Made by a program: the position numbers and the translations under genes. DNA of 64,000 bases. It comes from Aeoliella sp052161615 (lineage in GTDB: Bacteria > Planctomycetota > Planctomycetia > Pirellulales > Lacipirellulaceae). The stretch is from NCBI RefSeq assembly GCF_052161615.1, contig NZ_CP197417.1:1860001-1924000 (forward strand), read 5' to 3'. A model generated the notes under the pieces. The model worked only from the letters and a program-made list of their open reading frames with translations, was not told where the DNA came from and made no database searches. Shown one piece after another: positions 43,914-51,654 of the stretch. Each line of letters starts with the position of its first letter. The first letter of the stretch is position 1.

Positions 43914-45722
43914 ATGGCACACCTTACAGCGCTTGACTGGATTGTCATCGTTGGGTATTTCCTGGGTCTGGCGGCCCTCGCACTGTGGGTGATTCGCCAA
44001 AGCAAAGACACGACGGACGACTACTTCCTCGCAGGACGGCATCTTGGCTGGTGGGTGGTTGGTGCGTCGATCTTTGCCTCCAACATTGGTTCGGAGCATC
44101 TGGTTGGTCTCGCCGGCTCCGGCGCTACCGATGGCGTGGTGTTCGCCCACTACGAACTGCACGCATGGTGTTTGCTGGTGCTGGGATGGGTGCTGGTGCC
44201 CTTCTACATGCGGAGCATGGTCTTCACCATGCCCGAGTTCCTCGAACGCCGTTTTAGTGGCGCCAGTCGTTGGATGCTCTCGGTTATTTCGCTCGTAGCC
44301 TATATTCTCACGAAGATCGCTGTGGGCATCTTTGCTGGCGGTATCGTGTTCCGCACGTTGATGCCCGAAGTTGGGTTCAATATTGGTGAGATGCACATCG
44401 ATAGTTTCTGGATCGGCTCGTTCCTGGTGATCGTGCTTACGGGCATCTACACGGTGCTCGGCGGCTTCCGAGCCGTGGCGTACACGGAAGCGGTGCAGAC
44501 CTTTGTCCTCATTCTCGGTTCAATCCTTGCGACTTACTTTGGTCTCCAAGTGCTGGCGACCGAGGACCAAAGTGGTTGGACTAGGCTCCGCGAGATTTGC
44601 AGCAGCGAGATGTTCAATCTCTGGCAACCCGCGATGCCTGAAGGTGTGGCCCCGACTTGGGAGCCCGTTCGCGAGGCCGATCGCGCGGCGTGGTACTTCG
44701 ACAACTCCCCAGGTTCGATGTACGGCGACAAGGGTGTCTATCCTTGGATTGGCATGTTGTTCTGCGCTCCGATCATTGGCCTGTGGTACTGGTGTACCGA
44801 CCAGTACATCGTGCAGCGGGCACTTGGTGCGCGCAACGAAACTCATGCCCGCCGCGGCAGCATCTTCGCCGCCTTCCTCAAGCTACTTCCGGTGTTCATT
44901 TTCATCATCCCTGGCATGATCGCCTACGCCATTGCGAAGGTGGGCGCGGTCGAGGGAATGGAGACGCTGGTCAATCCCGATGGCACCGTCGCTCGTGACG
45001 CCGCCCAGGGGGCGTTTCCACTTCTGGTCAAGCACGCACTTCCAGCCGGTATCCGAGGCATTGTGGTTGCCGGCTTGTTATCGGCTTTGATGAGCTCGCT
45101 CGCCGGCGTGTTCAACGCGTGTAGTACTCTATTCACGATGGACTGCTACAGCAAGCTACATCCCACCGCGACGCAGTCGCAACTCACCTGGGTGGGACGT
45201 ATTGCGACTGGCGTGATGGTGGTGCTTGGCCTGCTTTGGGTGCCAGTGATCGCGAACGCCGGTGGCTTATATGGTTACCTCCAGTCGGTGCAGGCTTACC
45301 TTGCTCCCCCCATCTTCGTGGTGTTCTTCGGCGGCGTGTTCTTCCGACGCTTGAATGCTCAAGGTTGTCTGGCAACGCTGATCGTGGGTTTTGCAATCGG
45401 CCTCTGGAAGCTGGTGATCGATACGCCAGTCGCACTGAAATGGCATTCGGGCTACGCCGAAGGTAGCTTTAACTTCATCATCAACAACATGTACTTCCAG
45501 TACTTCAGCCTGGCGATCTTCCTGATCTGCTCGCTGGTGATGGTTGTGGTGAGCCTCGCCACCGCACCACCCGACTACGCCCGCATCAGCGGCCTTACCT
45601 ACGGCGCGATCACGGAAGAAGATCGCCTCCGCACTCGGGAGAGCTGGAATGCAGTCGATGTGGTCGCTTCGGTCCTCGTCATGGGCTTGATCATTGCCGC
45701 TTACGTTTACTTCCAAGGTTAG
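43914..45722 (+). CDS. Sodium:solute symporter (SGLT type), probable arabinose uptake
   Basis: The 602-residue protein has about 14 membrane helices. Its SSS marks are DYFLAGRHLGWWVVGASIFASNIGSEHLVGLAG near residues 39-70, GAHRAVAYTEAVQ-like (here GGFRAVAYTEAVQTFVL) and the later ARRGSIFAAFLKLLPVF and LLSALMSSLAGVFNACSTLF. Members of this SGLT branch carry sugars with Na+. The position right after araA suggests pentose uptake. A TATAAT at 43843 precedes it but has no -35 at proper spacing. Confidence 0.92.
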   Translation: MAHLTALDWIVIVGYFLGLAALALWVIRQSKDTTDDYFLAGRHLGWWVVGASIFASNIGSEHLVGLAGSGATDGVVFAHYELHAWCLLVLGWVLVPFYMRSMVFTMPEFLERRFSGASRWMLSVISLVAYILTKIAVGIFAGGIVFRTLMPEVGFNIGEMHIDSFWIGSFLVIVLTGIYTVLGGFRAVAYTEAVQTFVLILGSILATYFGLQVLATEDQSGWTRLREICSSEMFNLWQPAMPEGVAPTWEPVREADRAAWYFDNSPGSMYGDKGVYPWIGMLFCAPIIGLWYWCTDQYIVQRALGARNETHARRGSIFAAFLKLLPVFIFIIPGMIAYAIAKVGAVEGMETLVNPDGTVARDAAQGAFPLLVKHALPAGIRGIVVAGLLSALMSSLAGVFNACSTLFTMDCYSKLHPTATQSQLTWVGRIATGVMVVLGLLWVPVIANAGGLYGYLQSVQAYLAPPIFVVFFGGVFFRRLNAQGCLATLIVGFAIGLWKLVIDTPVALKWHSGYAEGSFNFIINNMYFQYFSLAIFLICSLVMVVVSLATAPPDYARISGLTYGAITEEDRLRTRESWNAVDVVASVLVMGLIIAAYVYFQG

Positions 45723-45726
45723 CCGG

Positions 45727-46641
45727 ATGGACTTCTTTCGCCCTTGCGTCGCTGTTTTGTTGTTCCTTAGCGTCGGGCTGGTTGCTTGCGCTATCGCCGA
45801 TGAAGTAGCGCCCGAGAGACGGTACGAACATGGTCCCGACTCGTCGCGGCGCGAGGGAGTACCTCGGGGCACCGTAACGACGCACGAGTGGAAGGATAGC
45901 AAGGTCTATCCTGGGACCGTTCGGCGTTACTGCGTTTACGTCCCAGCGCAGTACTCGCCCGGCAAGCCCGCTGCGCTCATGGTGTTTCAAGATGGACACG
46001 CCTACGTCAGCGAGACAGGTGACATGCGTGTCCCCATTGTGTTCGATAACTTGATTCACTCGGGCGACATGCCCGTGACTATCGGAGTGTTCGTCGATCC
46101 GGGGCATAAGAAGGAACAGCTACCTGAGAAACCAGGTTGGGATCCGCAGCCCGAGAACCGCTCCGTTGAGTACGATACGTTGTCGAGCGACTATGCGGAG
46201 TTCTTACTAAGCGAGATCCTACCTGAAGTTGCGAAGCAGTATCCGTTTACGGACGATTCCGAGGGTCGCGCGATTTGCGGCATGTCGAGTGGCGGTATCT
46301 GCGCTTTCACCGTCGCTTGGGAACGCCCCGATGCGTTTCGCAAAGTACTCAGTCATATTGGTAGTTTCACCAACATCCGCGGGGGCGATGCGTATCCTGG
46401 CATCCTTCGAAAGGCTGAGAAACGGCCGCTGCGAGTTTTCCTGCAAGACGGCTCGAACGACCTCGACAACGCTCACGGCAATTGGTGGTTGGGCAATCAG
46501 CAGATGGCCGCGGCGCTGAAGTTTCGCGAGTACGACCACCAGTTCGTTACCGGCGACGGCGGCCACAACGGAAACCACGGCGGCGCGATCCTGCCCGATT
46601 CGCTCCGCTGGTTGTGGCGAGATTACCGATTCCCCGACTGA
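45727..46641 (+). CDS. Secreted esterase of the enterochelin-esterase (D/esterase) family
   Basis: The ATG at 45727 gives a signal peptide (MDFFRPCVAVLLFLSVGLVACAIA). The 304-residue protein has GVFVDPGHKKEQ, the nucleophile elbow G185-M186-S187-S188-G189, a late acid near LQDGSNDLDN and the His in GDGGHNGNHGG, the pattern of the Fes/IroE/feruloyl-esterase group. Linked to arabinose genes, it may remove ester groups (for example feruloyl or acetyl) from arabinose-rich polymers so the sugar can be used (inference). It starts four bases after the symporter stop. Confidence 0.82.
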   Translation: MDFFRPCVAVLLFLSVGLVACAIADEVAPERRYEHGPDSSRREGVPRGTVTTHEWKDSKVYPGTVRRYCVYVPAQYSPGKPAALMVFQDGHAYVSETGDMRVPIVFDNLIHSGDMPVTIGVFVDPGHKKEQLPEKPGWDPQPENRSVEYDTLSSDYAEFLLSEILPEVAKQYPFTDDSEGRAICGMSSGGICAFTVAWERPDAFRKVLSHIGSFTNIRGGDAYPGILRKAEKRPLRVFLQDGSNDLDNAHGNWWLGNQQMAAALKFREYDHQFVTGDGGHNGNHGGAILPDSLRWLWRDYRFPD

Positions 46642-46679
46642 ACCCGCTGTTTTCGGCGTTTGTCGTACTTCCGGGGCCG

Positions 46680-46707
46680 TTGAAAATGGGCCAACTTCAG
46701 CTATCTT
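46680..46707 (+). promoter_or_regulatory. Candidate promoter of tRNA-Ser
   Basis: TTGAAA (46680-46685) and TATCTT (46702-46707) separated by 16 bases lie 25 bases before the tRNA. Both boxes are partial matches, but spacing and placement fit a stable-RNA promoter. Confidence 0.4.
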
Positions 46708-46732
46708 AAGAACTTACGCCCATCGGCGGCGT

Positions 46733-46814
46733 GGAGGGTAAGCGAATGGCTAGCGGCCTGATTGGAATTCAGGTGCCCCGCAAGGGGTTGTGGGTTCGAG
46801 TCCCATGCCCTCCG
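46733..46814 (+). tRNA. tRNA-Ser (anticodon GGA)
   Basis: The acceptor stem is GGAGGGT paired with GCCCTCC (46733-46739 and 46807-46813), followed by discriminator G, as usual for serine. The anticodon stem CCTGA/TCAGG encloses TTGGAAT with the anticodon GGA at 46764-46766. A long variable arm (CCCC-GCAA-GGGG) marks a class II tRNA and the T arm GTGGG-TTCGAGT-CCCAT is normal. CCA is not encoded (GCTTC follows). The D arm (AAGCGAATGGCTAGCGGC) is short. It reads UCC/UCU codons. Confidence 0.93.
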
Positions 46815-46855
46815 CTTCTTAAATTATTTGACAACCCAATCTTAGATCTTCAAAG

Positions 46856-47083
46856 TTAGAAGCCTTGCCGGGGCCCGCGAAAGTGCCGCAACTGTTTTGC
46901 AACACTTTGGCGTCGCGCTGGTGCCCATACCTTTCGCCCTAACTCAAGGGCAGTGCGGTGGTGGTAGAACGTCATGGTGGTTTGGGGGCTCTTGTGCCGC
47001 GCCCATTTCTGGAGCTCGGCGATCGACAGGAGCAGGTCCATCCGGTTTTCCGCAAGAAGATCTTCGTGTGCTGTCCCGAGCAA
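46856..47083 (-). pseudogene. Probable tyrosine recombinase (integrase) C-terminal remnant
   Basis: A 75-residue frame contains IAELQKWARHKSPQTTMTFY followed by HH. This resembles the end of phage-type integrases (LqelaGHssixTTmxYxH), where the second His and the nearby Tyr belong to the active site. Nothing resembling the rest of an integrase continues upstream in this frame; two other frames are open between 46944 and 47300 with no recognisable domain, suggesting frameshifts and decay. The remnant begins 42 bases from the 3' end of tRNA-Ser, a classic integration site. The remaining bases to 47361 hold nothing I can identify. Confidence 0.45.
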
Positions 47084-47361
47084 TCGACGTTCCCCGCCGG
47101 ATACTCTCCCCGACGATTCTCATTGGGTGGTGGCCCCCTGTGATACCCTGTGGCTCTTCGATGTGAGAGACGTGGATCACTCGATCGCGCACCCAATCGC
47201 TCGCCTGCCCATCAAGGGTGACCTTGTAGAAGCCGTGGCCTTTGACGGCCCCACTGCGTGCTGTTTGCAGATGGTGCGACGGCATTGCTAGACGAAGCAA
47301 AAGATCGATGGCTTCGGACCCTATGACTGCAAGTAGAAGGGCTCTAAACCGCGGGGTCAGG

Positions 47362-49194
47362 TTATGGCTTTGCCAGCCGTACGGTGTCGAACATGCGGTC
47401 GTCTAGGTCATAGCTGCGCAACTCCAACGTGTTTCCGTTCACGTGGACCATGACGTAGTGATGACCTCGGCGGACTTGGTTTTGGAAGTAAGGCCGCGAC
47501 GGAGCGGGGGTCTCCAGGTTGCCACCTCCGCCCCCGACGATCATGTACATTGGCGCGTTGTCGTTCGCGGCTTTGCCATCCTTCACGGGCCACGTCCGCT
47601 CGTACGAGTGAATATGGCCAGTCCACACGATGTCGACTCCGTGCTTCTCGTAGAGCTTTACGAGTTGACGCACACGGACGTCGCCCCGCGTGCTCTCGTT
47701 CACCTTCCACAGATCGCCGTAATCATCCTCATCGGACGAGTAAGGGGGATGGTGATGGCAAGCGAACTTCCACTTCGCGTCAGACTTCGCGAGTTGCTCG
47801 TCTAGCCACTGGTACTGCTCTGAGTCGGGGCCGACGTTGCGGTTCGAATCGACCATAAAGAAGTGGGCGTCGCCGTAGCGGAAGTCGTAGTAGTATTCGG
47901 GTTTTGGAAGCGACATGTACTCGAAGTAGTTACTCGCATTCTGCTCGTGGTTCCCAAGCACGGGGTACATGGGCACGCGCGAGATCAGCTCCTGCATGCC
48001 GGGGAAGAAGTGCTGGGTCCAATGGGCGTCGTTAACCCCAGTGTCGACCAAGTCACCAGGGTGCAGGAGAAAACTTGGCCGCTGTGCCCAGGCGTGCTTC
48101 GATAATTGACTTGCGACCACCGGACTACCCTGCGTGTCGCTGATCACCACGTAGGCAAACGGGGTACCGGGTAGCACGGCGGTTGAGAACGTCGAGACGT
48201 CGCTCGTGATCTGCTGGCCCGAGTCGTCCGTGCTTTCAACGCGGTAGAAATACTGTGTCTCGGGTTCGAGACCTGTGATGCGGACCTCATGAATCTCGGA
48301 GACCTCGTCAGCGCCGACAGTCTGGGAGCATTCTGCTGTGGGTCCGTAATGTACCGTCGAGCTAGCGGGAATGGATGTTTGCCACATCACCGTCATTCCG
48401 TCCTGTGTCCCGTTCTGAAGATACGGCGAGACGACCATCGACAGTTGATCGTTGCGGGCACCGGGTTGCAGTTCGGTGAGACGCGCCAAATGTGAGAAGG
48501 CGTGCGTAACCCACGCGGCCTTTGCCGCCATGTCGTAGACGCTCACCTCACGCAGTTTGCCTCGCAATGCGTTCGATGACGCTCCGGGGATCCCTCCTAC
48601 CACGTATTGGTTGTTGTCTGAGTACTCAATTTGTCCTTCCAAACCAGCTTTCTCTGCCTCCAACTCGCCATTGACGTACAACTCGGCCGTGGAGCCATCG
48701 TACACCGCGACCACGTGAATCCACTGGCCCTTCTCGTACTTGGAGTTACTACGCAGCAGTACTGCTCCCGACGGAATGCGCAGCTCGAAGGTGAGATGCG
48801 TGGAGTCGTAACCCACAAGCCAACTGAACTCTGCCTTATCGCCGCACGCGCCGACGATTCCACCACGCTCTTCGGCTTCGTCGATTGCAAGCCACGCTGA
48901 GATGGTGATCGCCTCGGTTGGTAGATCAGAGTCCTTGCCTAAATCGCTTGAAGTGGCGACCACGCCTTCGCTGTGCGTTAGGTCGATTGCGCTACCGAAG
49001 CGGTCGCTCACGATGCGGGGAGAATGGCTTAGCGTGAGGTCGGGACCAAGCACGGCCCGGCACTCGCTGCCACGTATGGTGCTGCGTTTGAACACCCAGT
49101 GGGCCACCGGATCGGGGCCTTCGTGAGCGACTGCCCACGAAGAAAAGACAAAGGCACACGAGAGCATCAATGTGGCAAGAAGGAGGCGTATCAT
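47362..49194 (-). CDS. Secreted LamG-domain metallophosphoesterase (purple acid phosphatase-like)
   Basis: The ATG at 49192-49194 gives a signal peptide (MIRLLLATLMLSCAFVFSSWAVA). Residues about 30-215 form a LamG/concanavalin-like domain (ITISAWLAID, WIHVVAVYDGSTAELYVNGE). Then comes a fibronectin-like N-terminal domain of purple acid phosphatases (MTVMWQTSIPASSTVHYGP), and a calcineurin-type phosphoesterase: VVISDTQG, LLHPGDLVDTG, VLGNHEQ, CHHHPPYS and WTGHIHSYERTWP with its metal ligands. There is no PEP-CTERM tail. The start overlaps the stop of the upstream phosphatase gene (ATGA), so the two are translationally coupled. Confidence 0.9.
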   Translation of the reverse strand: MIRLLLATLMLSCAFVFSSWAVAHEGPDPVAHWVFKRSTIRGSECRAVLGPDLTLSHSPRIVSDRFGSAIDLTHSEGVVATSSDLGKDSDLPTEAITISAWLAIDEAEERGGIVGACGDKAEFSWLVGYDSTHLTFELRIPSGAVLLRSNSKYEKGQWIHVVAVYDGSTAELYVNGELEAEKAGLEGQIEYSDNNQYVVGGIPGASSNALRGKLREVSVYDMAAKAAWVTHAFSHLARLTELQPGARNDQLSMVVSPYLQNGTQDGMTVMWQTSIPASSTVHYGPTAECSQTVGADEVSEIHEVRITGLEPETQYFYRVESTDDSGQQITSDVSTFSTAVLPGTPFAYVVISDTQGSPVVASQLSKHAWAQRPSFLLHPGDLVDTGVNDAHWTQHFFPGMQELISRVPMYPVLGNHEQNASNYFEYMSLPKPEYYYDFRYGDAHFFMVDSNRNVGPDSEQYQWLDEQLAKSDAKWKFACHHHPPYSSDEDDYGDLWKVNESTRGDVRVRQLVKLYEKHGVDIVWTGHIHSYERTWPVKDGKAANDNAPMYMIVGGGGGNLETPAPSRPYFQNQVRRGHHYVMVHVNGNTLELRSYDLDDRMFDTVRLAKP

Positions 49195-50429
49195 AAGTTC
49201 GGCTTGCTTTGTAGAAGTCGTAGGTGAAACGTGAACAATAAGGCTACGCACGCGGTGACAATACTTGCTGGCTCGGGAACAGGATGCCCTGCAAGGCTAC
49301 GAGCGATCGCGTTCGCGAGCGATGGATTCGTGCGATGAAGCAGCGCCCAGTCGTCCAGATTCGTAACGCCATCGAGATTGATATCGCCGCGCTGATAACG
49401 ATCGGCAATCGATCCGCCACCCTCGGCCAACCAGTGGGTGACGAAGGCAGTGACATCGTCTTCGCTGGCAAGTCCGCTGCCATTGCCGAAGACCATGCCA
49501 TCGAGATTAATGTCCCCAGCGACGCCCGTGGGCGAAGGGACATCGAGGCCTCGAACGGTCCCTTGCAGGTTGAGTTCAAAGGGATCGATGCCCAGGTGCC
49601 AAAGCGCCGTTGGAACGACATCGCGAAGTGTCCCGCGCTGCATCGCGCTGCCATCTTCAACGGAAGTTCCGCTGACGATCAGTGGTACGTCCCAATTTAT
49701 CGGCCCTTGCGCGGCGAAGTGGCTTGTTCCTTCACCACCGTGGTCCGAAGTTACCAATACGAGCCAGTTCTCGGTGCCATTGATGGCGCCGGGGCGAGCA
49801 TTCATCGCGGCGACAATGTCGCCAATCTTCAGGTCGACATTGGCGAGTGCTGTATTGTAAGCCGCACTCTGCCAGCCACTGGTGTGGCCCGCGTGGTCGA
49901 CATCGTCGAAATGCAGAAACATGGCGGTTGGATCACCTGTCGCGAGCAGATCAACCGCGTGGTCACGCACGGCCTGATCAGACACGCCTGAGATCTCCAG
50001 GTCGAGATCGGTGCTCGAGATGATGGAGGTATTGATCGGACTCCAGTGCGAAATGGAAGCCGTGGAGGCCGTCGGCATTGCTTGGCGAACGTAGCGAAAC
50101 ATCGATGGCCAAGTGGTGAACTGGCTGCTGGCAAAAGTGTTATCGCTAACGCCGTGCGTCGCCGCGCCGACGCCAGTGAGGATGGTCGACCAGTTCACGC
50201 CGCTCGCGCCGTACCCGCTAGGGGGATTCGGTGTGAGGGCACCTTCGTTTTGAAAGTCGAGCCTTGCCGCGCCGTTGGCTGCAAGAGCGGCCAAGTGCGG
50301 CAGTTCGTCGAGGTTCATGTACTGGCCACCGGCGCCATCAATGCCGATGACAAGCACACGATTATCCGCCTCCGCACACTGGTTCAGTACAACGAACAGC
50401 AGAAAGCCAAACGCAATGAGTCGAAGCAT
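49191..50429 (-). CDS. Secreted alkaline-phosphatase-superfamily enzyme with dockerin-like and PEP-CTERM ends
   Basis: After a signal peptide (MLRLIAFGFLLFVVLNQCAEA), VLVIGIDGAGGQYMNLDELP and the nucleophile region SGVNWSTILTGV, followed by LHFDDVDHAGHTSGW and LVTSDHGGEGTSHF, give the metal sites of the type I phosphodiesterase/alkaline phosphatase superfamily. Residues about 320-385 hold two dockerin-like motifs (AGDINLDGMVFGNGSG and RGDINLDGVTNLDDW). The tail VPEPASIVTACVALLFTFHL followed by basic residues is a PEP-CTERM signal, so the enzyme is sorted to the cell surface by an exosortase. Length is 412 residues. It starts 31 bases after the DUF1559 stop. Confidence 0.9.
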   Translation of the reverse strand: MLRLIAFGFLLFVVLNQCAEADNRVLVIGIDGAGGQYMNLDELPHLAALAANGAARLDFQNEGALTPNPPSGYGASGVNWSTILTGVGAATHGVSDNTFASSQFTTWPSMFRYVRQAMPTASTASISHWSPINTSIISSTDLDLEISGVSDQAVRDHAVDLLATGDPTAMFLHFDDVDHAGHTSGWQSAAYNTALANVDLKIGDIVAAMNARPGAINGTENWLVLVTSDHGGEGTSHFAAQGPINWDVPLIVSGTSVEDGSAMQRGTLRDVVPTALWHLGIDPFELNLQGTVRGLDVPSPTGVAGDINLDGMVFGNGSGLASEDDVTAFVTHWLAEGGGSIADRYQRGDINLDGVTNLDDWALLHRTNPSLANAIARSLAGHPVPEPASIVTACVALLFTFHLRLLQSKPNL

Positions 50430-50460
50430 AGTCGGATACAGTGTCAACACGAAGGTAAAC

Positions 50461-51576
50461 TTAACGATAGTCGGCACCGCCGGTGGTATAGACTTGGCTG
50501 GCGCGGGAACCTTGGTCGCTCCATACCTTGGGGTCGATGCTCTCTTCGACTTGCTCGACATGCCCGTCGACGTACACCATTTGGACGATTCCCGAGTGAG
50601 TGCTACCGAAGCTCAATTGCAACGCCTGACAGGCGGGCGACTCAGCGGAACGACAGACGCGCTGGTTTTCGGCGGGTGTGGTCTGCAAGTTGATACCGAC
50701 AGCCGTGGAACCAAGGAACTCCGAGGGATCGCTAAAGCTACTATCGCCCGAGATCGCGGTGTCGATGTCGTCACTGCCGCCGTACCAATGGTCCTTGCGA
50801 TTGCCGCGGCGATCCTCGGTTTGACGGCCTTCGGCTTCAATAGTCTCGTGGTCGGAAACCGCTTCGCCGACCATTAGGGTGTTCGAAGTTCCGTCAGTGA
50901 TACGACGCAGGGCGATTCTCCCTTTGTTGCGATCCTCCTGATGGTGGACGCCGACGAGCACGCCGTCCGCCCCCTCCCACAGTGGCGGAGCCCCATCTTG
51001 TCGACCAACTCGCAACCAAAACGTCGGGTACTGAAGTTTCGCTAAGCCACTGCCAACTCCAATGTAAGAACCCGGCACGCGACGCATCACGATGTAACCA
51101 TCAGCGGATTGATCGTACATGTGCTCGGGAAGGGACATCGAAGGGCAGCGGTACACGGGCATCACCGTCTCGACGAGCTGAATGTTGCGAAACTGATCAC
51201 CAAGAGCCGCTGCGTCCGCATACTCTCCGCCGTTGTAGCCCCATTGATAGTTTCCCCCTCGATCCTCACCGATGGTGAGGTGCGAGAAGATGCTACCTTG
51301 CTCCAAGTAGGGTAGGATGAACGCCGACCACGCGCTTCCTTCACCGAGATACGCGCCCGGCGGCAGTGTGCCCTGCGAGGACTCGTAATTGAGGCACGCC
51401 AGGCCAATCTGCTTGAGGTTGTTGCTGCACTGCGATCGTCGCGCTGCTTCTCGAGCCGCTTGAACGGCGGGCAGAAGTAGCGCGACTAGGATGCCGATGA
51501 TGGCGATCACTACCAACAGTTCCACCAGGGTAAAACCGCGCGAACGAGCGGCACGTCCATCCAATAGAGTCTTCAT
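50461..51576 (-). CDS. DUF1559 protein with type IV pilin-like N-terminus
   Basis: The product opens with a prepilin leader and N-methylation site, RGFTLVELLVVIAIIGILVA, followed by LLPAVQAAREAARRSQCSNN, the standard start of planctomycete DUF1559 proteins. The C-terminal domain ends with THSGIVQMVYVDGHV, the H-X9-DG motif of the family. Length is 371 residues. Such proteins are abundant pseudopilin-like proteins whose role is unclear. Here it sits inside an apparent operon with secreted phosphoesterases. Confidence 0.95.
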   Translation of the reverse strand: MKTLLDGRAARSRGFTLVELLVVIAIIGILVALLLPAVQAAREAARRSQCSNNLKQIGLACLNYESSQGTLPPGAYLGEGSAWSAFILPYLEQGSIFSHLTIGEDRGGNYQWGYNGGEYADAAALGDQFRNIQLVETVMPVYRCPSMSLPEHMYDQSADGYIVMRRVPGSYIGVGSGLAKLQYPTFWLRVGRQDGAPPLWEGADGVLVGVHHQEDRNKGRIALRRITDGTSNTLMVGEAVSDHETIEAEGRQTEDRRGNRKDHWYGGSDDIDTAISGDSSFSDPSEFLGSTAVGINLQTTPAENQRVCRSAESPACQALQLSFGSTHSGIVQMVYVDGHVEQVEESIDPKVWSDQGSRASQVYTTGGADYR

Positions 51577-51654
51577 ATTACCCGCGTCTCCTCACTTACA
51601 ATGGTTCTTCCGTAACAGCCCACTCGCCCCCCTTGCGCGGGACGTATTTTCTAC

